A stretch of 64,000 nucleotides of DNA from Candidatus Aminicenantota bacterium (GCA_014360005.1 JACIYI010000004.1:124001-188000), one strand, 5' to 3'; positions 27,844 to 37,956 are shown, counted from the first letter of the stretch. Made by a program: numbers and translations. The notes: generated from the letters alone by a model not told the origin.

Positions 27844-29931
27844 ATGAACAGAATGCTGGAGAGAATGCGCAACATCGGGATCAGCGCCCACATTGATTCC
27901 GGTAAGACCACACTCACCGAGCGCATTCTCTATTACTGCAAAAAAATCCACCGCATCCACGAGGTCAAGGGCAAGGAGGGCGGAGGGGCCACCATGGACT
28001 ACATGGAGCTGGAGCGGGAGCGTGGCATCACTATCACCTCGGCCACTACCAATGTCACCTGGAACGACCATTCGATAAACATCATCGATACCCCGGGCCA
28101 TGTGGATTTCACCATTGAGGTGGAAAGGTCACTGCGGGTGCTAGATGGAGCCATTCTGGTGCTGTGCTCGGTCGGCGGGGTCCAGTCCCAGACCCTGACA
28201 GTCGACAAGCAGCTTAAAAGATATAAAGTCCCGACCATCGCCTTCATCAACAAGCTTGACCGCATCGGGGCCAATCCCTTCAAGGTTAAAGACCAGGTCA
28301 ACGATAAGCTCGGCCGGCGGGCCGCTCTGCTCCAGGTTCCGGTGGGTCTGGAAGATAAGTTCCAGGGCCTGGTAGACCTGGTCCGGATGAAAGCCTACTA
28401 TTTTGACGGTCCTAACGGGGAAATCGTCAGGGAAGAAGACATTCCGCCGCAGATGGAAGACCTGGCCTGGCATTACCGGGAAGAGCTGCTGGATACCGTC
28501 TCGCTCTTTTCGGATGAAGTCACCGAAGCTATCCTGGAAGATCGAGTCAGCGAAGACCTGCTGCTCCGGGCCATCAGGCAGGGCACCATCAGCCGGGAAT
28601 TTACCCCGGTTCTGATGGGCTCGGCCTACCGCAACAAGGGCGTTCAACTTCTGCTGGAGGCCGTGGTCAATTATCTGCCCGACCCCTCGGAAGTGGAAAA
28701 TATCGCCCTGGACCTGGACCAGGAAGAGAAACCAGTCAGCCTCAAGGCCGACCCTTCCCTGCCCTGCGTCTCCTATGCTTTCAAGCTGGAAGAAGGGCCT
28801 TACGGCCAGCTAACCTACATCAGAATCTACCAGGGCAGCCTGAAAAAAGGCGATGAGCTTTTTAATACCCGGGCCCGCCAGCGATTCAAGGTGGGCCGGG
28901 TGGTCCGGATGCATGCCGACCACATGGAAGATATCGAAGGGGCCGAGGCCGGGGATATCGTGGCCCTGTTCGGGGTGGACTGTGCTTCGGGCGACACCAT
29001 CTGTTCCCCGGGTTTGAACTACGCCATGACTTCCATCTACGTACCGGAACCGGTGATTTCTCTGGCCATCGAAGCAGCCGATAAGCTCTCGGCTGACCGC
29101 CTGGCCCGGGCCCTTAACCGTTTTACCAAAGAGGACCCCACCTTCCGCATGTACATCGACCCCGAATCCAAGCAGACCATCATCCAGGGCATGGGCGAGC
29201 TTCATCTGGATGTCTACGTGGAAAGGATGAGGCGGGAATACCGGGTGGAAGTCATCACCGGGCGGCCGCAGGTAGCTTACCGGGAAACAATTACTACCCG
29301 GGCCGATTTTGATTATACCCACAAGAAGCAAACCGGCGGGGCCGGACAATTCGGGCGGGTCATCGGCTACCTCGAACCATTCGACGGCAGCTACGAATTC
29401 GTCAACGAAGTCAAAGGCGGGCACATTCCCCGGGAGTTCATCCCGTCCTGCGACAAGGGTTTTCAGGCCATGCTGAAAAAAGGTCAGCTGGTCGGCAGCC
29501 CGATCATCGGACTGCGGGTAGTCCTGACTGACGGCCAGTTTCACCCGGTTGACTCCTCGGACATTGCCTTCCAGATGGCGGCCCAGGGCGCCTTCAAGCA
29601 GGCTTACAAGAAGGCCAGGCCGCAGATACTGGAACCGATTATGCGGGTGGTGGTGGAAACTCCTTCTGAATTCTCCGGCCAGGTCTTCGGCAGTCTGAAC
29701 CAGCGCCGGGGCATAATTGTTAGCTCCATCGAAGACGGCACTTACTCCCGGATCGAGGCCGAGGTGCCGCTCAGCGAGATGTTCGGCTATTCCACCGTCC
29801 TGCGTTCGATGACCCAGGGCAAAGCCGAATTCACCATGGAATTCTTGAAATACGGCCGGCTGCCAAACTTCCTGGCCGAACAACTGATGGAAGAACACCG
29901 GCAGCAACAGGAAGCCGGACAGAAGAAATAG
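27844..29931 (+). CDS. fusA: Translation elongation factor G, mitochondrial/spirochaete (EFG1) type
   Basis: 695 residues, full length for EF-G. GTPase domain has P-loop AHIDSGKTT, switch region [17 protein letters not shown] and NKLD; domains II-V follow, including the domain IV loop near [14 protein letters not shown]. The P-loop Ser (HIDSGKTT rather than HxDAGKTT) and the [20 protein letters not shown] segment are features of the mtEFG1/spdEFG1 subfamily. It drives ribosomal translocation. ATG at 27844 is preferred, with AAAAGG 11 nt upstream. It is not in a str operon; a RecA-fold ATPase gene follows after 18 nt. Confidence 0.95.
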   Translation: MNRMLERMRNIGISAHIDSGKTTLTERILYYCKKIHRIHEVKGKEGGGATMDYMELERERGITITSATTNVTWNDHSINIIDTPGHVDFTIEVERSLRVLDGAILVLCSVGGVQSQTLTVDKQLKRYKVPTIAFINKLDRIGANPFKVKDQVNDKLGRRAALLQVPVGLEDKFQGLVDLVRMKAYYFDGPNGEIVREEDIPPQMEDLAWHYREELLDTVSLFSDEVTEAILEDRVSEDLLLRAIRQGTISREFTPVLMGSAYRNKGVQLLLEAVVNYLPDPSEVENIALDLDQEEKPVSLKADPSLPCVSYAFKLEEGPYGQLTYIRIYQGSLKKGDELFNTRARQRFKVGRVVRMHADHMEDIEGAEAGDIVALFGVDCASGDTICSPGLNYAMTSIYVPEPVISLAIEAADKLSADRLARALNRFTKEDPTFRMYIDPESKQTIIQGMGELHLDVYVERMRREYRVEVITGRPQVAYRETITTRADFDYTHKKQTGGAGQFGRVIGYLEPFDGSYEFVNEVKGGHIPREFIPSCDKGFQAMLKKGQLVGSPIIGLRVVLTDGQFHPVDSSDIAFQMAAQGAFKQAYKKARPQILEPIMRVVVETPSEFSGQVFGSLNQRRGIIVSSIEDGTYSRIEAEVPLSEMFGYSTVLRSMTQGKAEFTMEFLKYGRLPNFLAEQLMEEHRQQQEAGQKK

Positions 29932-29949
29932 CCGGGACAGGAGAATAAG

Positions 29950-30654
29950 ATGGTAAGAAAAACGCTTTCCGCCACAAGCCCGATAAAAACCCTGGAAAAG
30001 AATATCAAAGGGGGCCTGGGACCCGGCCAGCTGGGAGTCTTCGCTTCCAGGAAAGGTGTGGGCAAGACTGCCTGCCTGGTGCAGATTGCCCTGGACCGTC
30101 TGTTTGAGGACAAGCCGGTCATCCACGTTTCCTACGCCAGCCGGGTGGACTACATCATCAGCTGGTATGAGGAAATCTTCAAGAACCTGGCCAGCCGGGA
30201 GAACCTGAAATCCGAGATGGAAATTCATGACCGGATAATAAGAAATCGGGTTATCCTGAATTTCCGCCAGGAAGGAATGAAGACCGAGCAGGTCCTGAAG
30301 AGCATTGAGGCCCTGTTGGGACCGGGCAACTTCGCAGCCCGAACTATCATCGTGGATGGCTTTAATTTTTACCTGCCGGCTGCGGAAGACCTGGCCCTGT
30401 TCAAAAAATTCGCAGTCGACCACCAGCTGGAATTCTGGTTCAGCTGCTCCCTGAAAGGCGAAGACCCGTTGTTTGATGAAAACGGCGTTCCTTTTGTCCT
30501 GAAAGATTATCTGGAAAACATAGATATCATAATTACCCTGGAACATGATAACGGCCGGGTCCGGCTGAACCTGGTCAAGGACCATCAGCAATTGCCCGGT
30601 AAGAAACTCCGGCTGCAGCTTGACCCGCAAACCCTGCTGCTGGCGCGGGATTGA
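29950..30654 (+). CDS. RecA/KaiC-fold ATPase of unknown role, co-transcribed with EF-G
   Basis: 234 residues, cytoplasmic. Degenerate-looking but usable Walker A, SRKGVGKT (33-40, first Gly replaced), and Walker B-like RTIIVDGFN near residue 137. The layout (short N-terminal beta strand, GGLGPGQLGVF, P-loop, long helix) resembles single-domain RecA/KaiC/DnaB-type ATPases. ACAGGAG precedes the ATG at 29950, and the gap to fusA is 18 nt, so co-expression with EF-G is likely. I do not recognise a named family and assign no function. Confidence 0.75.
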   Translation: MVRKTLSATSPIKTLEKNIKGGLGPGQLGVFASRKGVGKTACLVQIALDRLFEDKPVIHVSYASRVDYIISWYEEIFKNLASRENLKSEMEIHDRIIRNRVILNFRQEGMKTEQVLKSIEALLGPGNFAARTIIVDGFNFYLPAAEDLALFKKFAVDHQLEFWFSCSLKGEDPLFDENGVPFVLKDYLENIDIIITLEHDNGRVRLNLVKDHQQLPGKKLRLQLDPQTLLLARD

Positions 30655-31019
30655 GAGCCCGGGGTTTTTTCTGCCGCTGGAAAGCTAACTTCCTGGTCCT
30701 GTCTTTTCCCGCTTATCTACCCTTAATTTTTGCCGTAAAAGTGAAATTTTCTCCAATTTTAAATTATTGGCTCATCCGGCTATATTGTGGGTAAAAAATA
30801 AGAGATTCCTGGTTGCTTAAACCTAAGTTGAATCTTGGACAACTCATTAAAAATGAAGGCAATTGAAGAAATATCAACAAAATTCAGATCGTTCCTCTCC
30901 GACCATCTTTTAAAACCTTTATCGTTGACTTCTCTATTCGCTCATGGAAAATTATTATTCCCAGAGTTTACCCATTAAAATGTCGGAAGGACCAAATTAT
31001 TTTTATTTCTATCTCCCCT
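30655..31019. other. Intergenic, 365 bp, AT-rich, decayed 5' part of a regulator gene
   Basis: A plus-strand ORF starting ATG at 30853 runs about 40 codons before a stop. The adjacent frame that becomes the AraC domain opens at 30867. This is compatible with a frameshifted N-terminus of that regulator, but the peptide itself is not recognisable. A GC-rich stretch and T run at 30656-30670 may end the preceding operon. Confidence 0.3.
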
Positions 31020-31352
31020 TTAAGCCCGCTTTATAAAATTATCCAGGCTCAGAGGAAGATAGCTGAATCTCCAGCTAAGTCAGTCAGTCTTTCATCCCTG
31101 GCTCAGATGACAGGCCATTCCCCTTGTTGGCTTTCTCTGAATTTCCGAGACTTAACTGGAATATCCTTGAGAGCCTTTCGAGCTAAAATTACGTGCTGCC
31201 AGGCTCTCTGGCAGATTGTCTCCACCGATAAGCCCATAAAGTCCATCGCCCTGGAAGCTGGCTATGAGCCGCCCTATTTTTCTAAATTATTTCACCGGAT
31301 TTTTGACACTCCCCCTTCTTCCCTCAGAAATCTCCACCGGCAGAGTCCTTGA
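31020..31352 (+). pseudogene. AraC-family DNA-binding domain, remnant
   Basis: The frame reads as a C-terminal AraC/XylS double helix-turn-helix: LSSLAQMTGHSPCWLSLNF for the first HTH, RAFRAKITCCQALWQI linker helix, and IKSIALEAGYEPPYFSKLF with FDTPPSSLR for the second. No sensor domain is attached, there is no ribosome site at the only in-frame ATG (31107, which would cut the first HTH), and the sequence upstream is disrupted. Best explained as a truncated or frameshifted regulator gene. It lies 109 bp before the M16 protease pair. Confidence 0.65.
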
Positions 31353-31460
31353 CTAACATCAAGCCCCTGATTATGATAGACAGAGTGAACAAGCAATTAA
31401 CCACAAATAAAAGTTATTCCGATAAACGGATATCTAATGACCATAAAGGGAGGTGTTTCC

Positions 31461-32798
31461 ATGCCCAGAAAAACCGGGCTGAGCTTTTTTTTAATTCTCA
31501 TCTTTTTGCTGGTTATTACGACCATGAGTGAAGGAGCTTTCAAGAAAGAAGACATCAAGGTCTTTAAGCTGGACAACGGGCTTAAGGTCATTCTCTACGA
31601 AGACCACAAGATACCCAACATTTCTTACTACACCTTTTTCAAAGTTGGCTCTCGCAACGAACGGCCTGGGCTAACCGGAGTTTCCCACTTCATAGAGCAC
31701 ATGATGTTCAACGGCACCCAGAAGTTTGGTCCGGGCGAATTTGACCGCCTCATGGAATTTTATGGCGGGGCGAACAACGCCTACACCGGTGATGATTTTA
31801 CAGCCTACACCGACTGGTTTCCACCCCTCGCCCTGGAAAAAATGGTGGAGCTGGAAGCCGACCGGATGCAGGGCTTGATTTTCGACCCCGAGGTTTTTGA
31901 GTCCGAGCGGGGAGTGGTGGCTTCCGAAAGGAGGATGGGAGTTGAAAATAACAACGAAGCCATTCTCCAGGAAAACGTCCGGGCCACGGCCATCATGGCC
32001 CATCCCTATCACTGGGATGTTATCGGCTGGATGAGCGACATCCTGAGCTGGCGCCGGGATGAAGTCATTCAGTACTACCGAACCTATTACGCCCCAAATA
32101 ATGCTGTCCTGGTGGTAGTCGGAGACTTCGACAGTCAGAAAACGCTGGAGCTCGTAAAAAAATATTATTCCTCCATTCCGTCTCAGACTCCCCCACCACC
32201 GGTAACCACTGAAGAGCCGCCTCAGATGGGCCGGAAGGAAGTGGTCATCAAGAAAGAGGCCCAGACCCCTTCTTTCATGGTTGTTTACCATGCTCCTAAA
32301 TGCCAGGACCCGGATTTCTTCGCCCTGTCGATTCTGGAAAAACCGCTCCTGAGGGGGGAAAGCAGCCGGCTGTACCAGCGGCTGGTGCGCGACGAGCAGT
32401 TGGCCATTTCGGTTTTCGGGGGCATCGAGGAAAAAATTGACCCTTACCTGTTCAGCATTTTCGTCAAGCCCCGACCGGGAGTGGACCTGGATAAAATCGA
32501 AAAAATCATCGATGAGGAGTTGAACAAGGTTATTGAGCAGGGCCTGACCGACCAGGAATACCAGAAAGCCCTGAACCTCATCCGCAGCGATTTCTACTTC
32601 AGCCTGCAAACCAACTCGGGCAAGGCCAACCTCCTGGGCGCAGCCGAGCTGCTGTTCGGCAGCTATGAACAGCTCTTCACCTTGATTGACCGCTATGCCC
32701 AGGTTAAACGCGAGGATATTCCCGGGGTGGCCAGAAAATGTTTCCAAGAACTGAATAAAACCGTGGGCAAATTGACCCCGCAAGGAGGAAACAAATGA
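31461..32798 (+). CDS. M16 zinc protease, catalytic subunit
   Basis: 445 residues from ATG at 31461, with GGGAGGT 6-7 nt upstream; the longer frame start at 31437 lacks a site. Signal peptide, then an insulinase/processing-protease domain with inverted zinc motif HFIEHMMF (HxxEH) and the distal Glu region EADRMQGL...ESERGVVASERR. C-terminal M16 half is the usual inactive fold (SSRLYQRLVRDEQLA). A secreted or periplasmic peptidase. Its stop overlaps the next gene (ATGA), which encodes the non-catalytic partner. Confidence 0.93.
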   Translation: MPRKTGLSFFLILIFLLVITTMSEGAFKKEDIKVFKLDNGLKVILYEDHKIPNISYYTFFKVGSRNERPGLTGVSHFIEHMMFNGTQKFGPGEFDRLMEFYGGANNAYTGDDFTAYTDWFPPLALEKMVELEADRMQGLIFDPEVFESERGVVASERRMGVENNNEAILQENVRATAIMAHPYHWDVIGWMSDILSWRRDEVIQYYRTYYAPNNAVLVVVGDFDSQKTLELVKKYYSSIPSQTPPPPVTTEEPPQMGRKEVVIKKEAQTPSFMVVYHAPKCQDPDFFALSILEKPLLRGESSRLYQRLVRDEQLAISVFGGIEEKIDPYLFSIFVKPRPGVDLDKIEKIIDEELNKVIEQGLTDQEYQKALNLIRSDFYFSLQTNSGKANLLGAAELLFGSYEQLFTLIDRYAQVKREDIPGVARKCFQELNKTVGKLTPQGGNK

Positions 32799-34183
32799 AA
32801 AGGCTGTTGACCATAATCCTGGCCCTGATCATTTTATTACCGGTGATAACCATGGCTGTGGAAAGATTGCCGAAGCCGGAAAAATTGGTTCTGGACAACG
32901 GGCTGACCGTCTATTTCCTGAAGAACCCGGAACTACCTTTGGTGAGTTTCAGGATGCTCATCCCGGGAGCCGGCCGGGCCTTTGAGCCCCAGGGCTTTGA
33001 CGGCCTGGCCAGCCTGACCACCAGCCTGCTGCTCAAGGGCACCAGGACCATGAGCGCCGAAGAGATCGCCGAAGCCCTGGATTTCATGGGGGCCCGGCTG
33101 AGCCTCAGCGATGCCGAGGAATATGCCGCTGTTTCTGGGGAAGCTCTGGTCGAACACCTGCCTCGCCTGCTCCAGATTACGGCCGACTGCCTGACCTCCC
33201 CGGCCTTCAAAGAAGATGAATATAAGAAGGAGCTGGCCAGAAAAACCGACGCCCTGAAGTCCCTGAAGGACAACCCCGGGGCCGCTCTGCGCCAGTATTT
33301 CAGGAAGGCCTATTTCGGCAGCCATCCTTTCGGGCAGCTGTCCTCGGGGACCGATTCTTCCCTGAAAAAGATGTCGCTTGATGAAATCAAAAAATTCTTT
33401 GCCAGCCGCTTCCGTCCGGATATGGCGATCATGGCCGTGGTGGGCGATATCGACCGGGACCGGCTTTTCGGTCTTCTCAAAGAAACCATCGGACGCTGGC
33501 CTAAACCGAACACTGCTCCCCCATCCCTGACCATTCCGCCACTTCCGGTTCCCAGAGGCCGGAAACTGATCCTGGTGGATAAACCCGACGCCACTCAGAG
33601 CTACTTCGCCCTGGGTGCACCAGGATTTGCCGTCAACGATAAAATCTCTTCTGCGGCCAGGCTGATGAACACCCTCTGGGGCGGGCGGTTTACTTCCTGG
33701 CTCAACACCGAGCTGCGCATCAAGAGGGGCCTGACCTACGGGGCCAGCAGCAACTTTCAGTCCTGGAAAAACGGGGGCCTGTTCATGGCTTCTTCCTATA
33801 CCAAGAACGACCAGATTGGCCAGATGCTGGACATTACATTCGACCTGCTGAAAAAAGCCCGGGAAAAGGGCTTCAGCCAGGAAGAAGCTGAAAGCGCCCG
33901 GAATTACCTGCTGGGACAATTCCCCCAGACCCTGGAAACCAACGGCAGCAAAGCCGGGGCCTACCTCCGGGTTGTGTTTTACGGCCTGGGTTTTGATTAC
34001 TACGACCGGTACCTGAATGAAATCACCACGATCAATGCTGCGGATTTGAAGAAAGCTGCCCTGAAGTTGCTGCCAGAGAAGGATTTCGTCTTGGTGGTTG
34101 TGGGCCGGGCCGATGAAGTCAGGAAAATCCTGAGCAAGTATGGCCAGTTCCAGGAAAAGAAAATTACTGACCCCGATTTTTAA
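32795..34183 (+). CDS. M16 peptidase-like, non-catalytic partner subunit
   Basis: 462 residues with a signal peptide. Same M16 fold as its neighbour, but where the zinc motif belongs it has GLASLTTSLLLKGT, so HxxEH is missing and zinc cannot be bound there. The substrate-handling C-terminal half is well kept (LRIKRGLTYGASSNF, the Arg-Tyr type motif). Active/inactive M16 pairs form a closed two-chain chamber (mitochondrial MPP and bacterial examples), and the ATGA overlap supports a 1:1 complex. Confidence 0.92.
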   Translation: MKRLLTIILALIILLPVITMAVERLPKPEKLVLDNGLTVYFLKNPELPLVSFRMLIPGAGRAFEPQGFDGLASLTTSLLLKGTRTMSAEEIAEALDFMGARLSLSDAEEYAAVSGEALVEHLPRLLQITADCLTSPAFKEDEYKKELARKTDALKSLKDNPGAALRQYFRKAYFGSHPFGQLSSGTDSSLKKMSLDEIKKFFASRFRPDMAIMAVVGDIDRDRLFGLLKETIGRWPKPNTAPPSLTIPPLPVPRGRKLILVDKPDATQSYFALGAPGFAVNDKISSAARLMNTLWGGRFTSWLNTELRIKRGLTYGASSNFQSWKNGGLFMASSYTKNDQIGQMLDITFDLLKKAREKGFSQEEAESARNYLLGQFPQTLETNGSKAGAYLRVVFYGLGFDYYDRYLNEITTINAADLKKAALKLLPEKDFVLVVVGRADEVRKILSKYGQFQEKKITDPDF

Positions 34184-34431
34184 GCCGCCGGGCTGCGGGC
34201 TGGCTTTATCCAAGGAAAAGTCAGCAGCTGAAAAGCCAGTTATCCCCAGTCCGGGGTTGAAATCCACTCCGGTTGGCAAACTGAGTTTGATCAACCCTGA
34301 TTTTTGCCGAGGCCCGGGCTGGCTGACAGGATTTCTTTAATCAAACCATGGGCCAGGTCCGGGTCTTAGTTTACAGCTTCAAGCCCAACACCTGGACAGG
34401 TATTTATCCAGCCACCAGACACGGGGCCGGG

Positions 34432-35661
34432 TTACTTGAATAAATTCAGGAAGACGGTGATAATCAGGGCGTTGGTGAAATCGATGAAAAAGGCTCCGAC
34501 CATCGGCACCACCAGAAAAGCCCGCGGGGCCCGGCCGTAGCGTTCGACGATGGCTTTCATGTTGGCCATGGCGTTGGCCGTAGTGCCCAGGGCAAAACCG
34601 CAGAAGCCAGAGCTCATGACCGCGGCTTCGTAATCCTTTCCCATAAGCCGGAAGACCACGGTCGCACCCAGGGCCACCAACACCACCTGGGACAGCAGAA
34701 TTACCAGCATCGGCAGAAACAGCCCGGCCAGTTCCCAGAGCCTGAGGGTCATCAGGGCTATCACCAGGAATAGGTTTAAAGCCACATGACCGATGTCGTC
34801 TATTACTTTCTGGTCGAGGTCAAGCCAGCCGGTCAGGTCATCAAAATTCCTGATGATGGCAGCCACCAACATGGCCCCGATGTAGGCCGGCAGGGTGAGG
34901 CCCAGGCTGGCAAACCACTGGCTGACCCAGGAGCCGGCCCACATGGCCACCAGGATGATGACCACGCTTTTTAGCAAGACAAAAGAACTCCGTTCTTCGT
35001 CCACGGTCCCAGCGGCTGGTTTTTTGCTTAAGAGTTCTTCCACCACTTCTTCCGCTTCCATCTCTGGTGCGGCTACTTCTCTGACCCGGGCTTTCTTGAG
35101 CCTGTTCTTCTCTATCAGGAAGGTACCAACCGGGCCGCCGATTAAACCGCCAGAGATGATGCCAAAGATGGCTGCAGCCACGGCTGCGGTAGTGGCCGCT
35201 GAAACTCCGGCCTGCTCAAAGACCGGGCCAAAAGCTAAGGCCGTAGCCGGACCGCCGGTCTGGGTAACCGAGCCACAGATTACACCGAGCAGCGGGTTGA
35301 GACCGAAAGGCAGGGCCAGGACTATCCCCAGGGTATTCTGGGCAATAACTATGCCAGTAGCCATCAAGAAAAAAATCAAGACCTGGGGGCCACCCACCTT
35401 GAGCAGCGACAGACTGGCGGCAAAACCAATGGTGGTAAAGAAGGCAATCATCAGCGGGTCGCGCAGGGTGGTGTCAAATTGAACCGGCGTTACCTGGTAA
35501 TGGTGAAAGACCAGCATGACCAGAGAAATGAGCAGTCCGCCTATGACCGGCGCCGGAATGTTGAACCGGTCAAGTGGTTTAATCCAGCGCCGGAGGCCAT
35601 AGCCTAAAAACAGCACCAGGCCGGCCAGAGCCACCGTCTGTACCAGGTCCAGCTTCAGCAA
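34432..35661 (-). CDS. gltS: Sodium/glutamate symporter, GltS family
   Basis: 409 residues with two homologous five-helix halves. GPATALAFGPVFEQAG and FGLNPLLGVICGSVTQTGG are the re-entrant-loop blocks of the GltS family, and a second such block, SSGFCGFALGTTANAMANM, is near the C-terminus. Imports glutamate with sodium; related members take other dicarboxylates, which would fit the neighbouring organic-acid genes. It is on the same strand as leuC/leuD-like genes, 357 bp downstream, and probably has its own promoter. Confidence 0.92.
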   Translation of the reverse strand: MLKLDLVQTVALAGLVLFLGYGLRRWIKPLDRFNIPAPVIGGLLISLVMLVFHHYQVTPVQFDTTLRDPLMIAFFTTIGFAASLSLLKVGGPQVLIFFLMATGIVIAQNTLGIVLALPFGLNPLLGVICGSVTQTGGPATALAFGPVFEQAGVSAATTAAVAAAIFGIISGGLIGGPVGTFLIEKNRLKKARVREVAAPEMEAEEVVEELLSKKPAAGTVDEERSSFVLLKSVVIILVAMWAGSWVSQWFASLGLTLPAYIGAMLVAAIIRNFDDLTGWLDLDQKVIDDIGHVALNLFLVIALMTLRLWELAGLFLPMLVILLSQVVLVALGATVVFRLMGKDYEAAVMSSGFCGFALGTTANAMANMKAIVERYGRAPRAFLVVPMVGAFFIDFTNALIITVFLNLFK

Positions 35662-36018
35662 GAGCTTTCCTTTCCAATATTTCTAGTTTTTAAGATTTAA
35701 CACTTTTCCCGTTAACACTCAACCCTTTTGTAATTTATTTCTCTATTTCGCCAGACGAGGGAAAAAAGCAGATCAAAAGAGCAGCCCAACTTATTCAGTC
35801 TCCCGGCAGGAATTACAGTCCGGTTGATCAAAATAAAAAACATCCGGACTGACTCTGAGGGGCAAGAACCAAGCGCAAGATTTCTATTTCAATTAACCCG
35901 ACTGATTGCAGATAGTCGATTGTGAAACACAATTATTTCGGCTGTGATATCTCTTTTGAGCCTATACTGTTTCAGCCCCAAAAATCTTAAAAATTTATGA
36001 ATTAAGTAATATTCTGCT
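35662..36018. other. Intergenic, 357 bp, leader of gltS
   Basis: No ORF. Contains an 8-bp inverted repeat, CAGTCCGG (35816-35823) and CCGGACTG (35844-35851), separated by 20 AT-rich bases, about 155 bp before gltS. It could be an operator with half-sites two helical turns apart or a hairpin; no T tract supports termination. Confidence 0.4.
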
Positions 36019-36528
36019 TCAGACCTTCTTTCTGGCAGCAGCCTTTTCCAGCAGCCGCTGCCGGGTATACGGAATTAATCCGCCGGCATCGATGATGGCC
36101 TGCCTGGCTTTGGGCAGCGGCTCTACCCTGAATTCCTTTCCGGAAGTCCGGTTGATTATTTTATCCGGCAGGATTTCCAGTTCGTCCCCTTCCTCCGCTT
36201 CAATCTCCGGGCAGGCCACCAGCTTCAATCCCAGGTTGATGGCATTCTGCAGAAAAATCCGGGCAAAATTCCTGGCCACGATTACCAGCTCGTGACCTTT
36301 TAAGGTCGAGGCCGCCTGCTCGCGGGAAGAACCGCAGCCAAAATTCTTGCCAGCCACCACGATGCTTCCGGCCGGGATTTCGCCTTTCTTAAGCCGGGTG
36401 GTGAATTCAGGAAAGTCGGCAAAAGCATACTGCGGGGTTTCGCTGGGCAGGACCGTAGCCATAAACCGGCCCGGATAAATGATGTCGGTGGAAATGTCAT
36501 CGCCCAGTTTCAAAACTACTCTGGCCAT
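36019..36528 (-). CDS. Aconitase-superfamily dehydratase, small subunit (LeuD/DmdB type)
   Basis: 169 residues. Swivel domain with DDISTDIIYPGRFM at the N-terminus and FGCGSSREQAASTLKG, the substrate-binding SSREQ loop. It pairs with the preceding large subunit: 1 nt separates the genes, and the Shine-Dalgarno lies in the end of that gene. Together they isomerise or dehydrate a 2-hydroxy di- or tricarboxylate. By sequence reading alone it could be isopropylmalate isomerase or 2,3-dimethylmalate dehydratase; no leuA or leuB is nearby. Confidence 0.9.
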   Translation of the reverse strand: MARVVLKLGDDISTDIIYPGRFMATVLPSETPQYAFADFPEFTTRLKKGEIPAGSIVVAGKNFGCGSSREQAASTLKGHELVIVARNFARIFLQNAINLGLKLVACPEIEAEEGDELEILPDKIINRTSGKEFRVEPLPKARQAIIDAGGLIPYTRQRLLEKAAARKKV

Positions 36529-36529
36529 G

Positions 36530-37822
36530 TTATTTGCCTCCTTTCCTGGGGTCGGTGATATAACCGCTCAGGGCCGAAGCCGCGGCCACCGCCGGCGAGC
36601 AGAGATAAACTTCGGCCCTGGGATTGCCCATCCGGCCTTTGAAATTGCGGTTGGTGGTGGATAGGGCCACTTCCCCGTCGCCCAGGGCACCCTGGTGCAC
36701 CCCCAGGCAGCAGCCGCAACCCGGGTTCATGATGACCGCCCCGGCTCTGACCAGGTCGGCCAGGTAGCCGAGCTTCAAAGCCTGCTGGTAGATGCGGAAA
36801 GAAGCCGGGAAAACCAGCATCCTGACTCCCCTGGCTATTTTCTTACCCTTAAGTATCTTGGCAGCCACAGCCAGGTCATCCAGGCGGCCGTTGGTGCAGG
36901 AGCCGATTACAATCTGGTCCACCTTAACTTTTCCCACCTTGCCAGCCGGTTTAACATTGTCCACCGTGTGCGGGCAGGCTATCATCGGTTCGAGCTCTGA
37001 GACATCAATCTCTACTATCTGGTCGTAATCGGCATCCGGGTCAGGACCGAAGACTTCAACTCTCCCTTTGACCCTGGCCTCTTCTTTTAAGTAGCGCAGG
37101 GTCTCCCGGTCTGGGGGAACTATACCCGAAGTGGCCCCGGCTTCAACCGACATGTTGCAGACCGTGAGCCGGCCCGAGGTGGGCATGTGCTCAATGGCCG
37201 GCCCGTGGTATTCCAGCACCTTAAAGTTGGCCCCTTCGGCTGATATTTTTCCAATCAGGTAAAGAATAAAGTCCTTGGGCAGAACATAACGCGGGAATTT
37301 TCCCCGGGCCAGGACCTTGATGGTTGGAGGCACCTCCACGTTGAGCACCCGGCCCAGCGTCCAGACCGCAGCCATTTCGGTGGCTCCGATGCCGAAGCTG
37401 AAAGCCCCCAGGGCTCCGTGAGAAGTGGTGTGACTGTCGGTGCCAACCACCACCGTTCCCGGGAGCACGTAGCCGTTCTCGGGCAGGATCTGGTGACAGA
37501 TGCCGCCCTGGTCGCCCCTGATATCGTGGAATTTTTTGATCTTCTGAGCGGCTACGAATTCCCTGATCTTCTTCTGGTTAGTGGCCGTCTTGGAGCTTTC
37601 GGCCGGCACCCGGTGGTCAAGGATGATGGCGATTTTATCCGGGTCCCAGACCCTGGGCTTCAGTCCGGTATCTTTATAGACTTCCAGGAATTGATTGATG
37701 ACCAGAGCCGCATTTTCATGCGACATGGCCAGGCTGACCTTAGGTTCCACTACCTGGCCGGCCTCAACTTTTTTCTGGCCGGTGGCCCGGGCCAGGATTT
37801 TTTCCACCATTGTCATGCCCAT
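36530..37822 (-). CDS. Aconitase-superfamily dehydratase, large subunit (LeuC/DmdA type)
   Basis: 430 residues. Three [4Fe-4S] cysteines are visible: one in IGSCTNGRLDDL and two in NPGCGCCLGVHQG. Also present are GTDSHTTSHGALGAFSFGIG and DHRVPAESSKTATNQK, typical of the LeuC/homoaconitase branch. GAAGGAGG precedes ATG 37822. Being followed by its small subunit and preceded by an isocitrate-lyase/PEP-mutase-family gene is the gene order of dehydratase-lyase catabolic modules rather than leucine synthesis. I call the reaction unresolved: 3-isopropylmalate, 2,3-dimethylmalate or methylcitrate-type substrates are candidates. Confidence 0.9.
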   Translation of the reverse strand: MGMTMVEKILARATGQKKVEAGQVVEPKVSLAMSHENAALVINQFLEVYKDTGLKPRVWDPDKIAIILDHRVPAESSKTATNQKKIREFVAAQKIKKFHDIRGDQGGICHQILPENGYVLPGTVVVGTDSHTTSHGALGAFSFGIGATEMAAVWTLGRVLNVEVPPTIKVLARGKFPRYVLPKDFILYLIGKISAEGANFKVLEYHGPAIEHMPTSGRLTVCNMSVEAGATSGIVPPDRETLRYLKEEARVKGRVEVFGPDPDADYDQIVEIDVSELEPMIACPHTVDNVKPAGKVGKVKVDQIVIGSCTNGRLDDLAVAAKILKGKKIARGVRMLVFPASFRIYQQALKLGYLADLVRAGAVIMNPGCGCCLGVHQGALGDGEVALSTTNRNFKGRMGNPRAEVYLCSPAVAAASALSGYITDPRKGGK

Positions 37823-37956
37823 GGCTCAACCTCCTTCCCGGCTGGGGCCGGGGTTTCAACTATATCTTGCTTTATTTCAAGCTCTATCTGTAAGCTACCC
37901 TCCGGCCGCAGCAAACCGCCTTCCGGGCTGTTCTTCGGCCGGCTCAGCCGGAATTT

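Noticed and set aside
28810-30630. 606-codon minus-strand ORF
   Set aside because: It is antisense to EF-G and the ATPase gene, which have clear motifs; composition is that of a shadow frame and no ribosome site is present.
32933-34294. 453-codon minus-strand ORF
   Set aside because: Antisense shadow of the second M16 gene, no recognisable motif.
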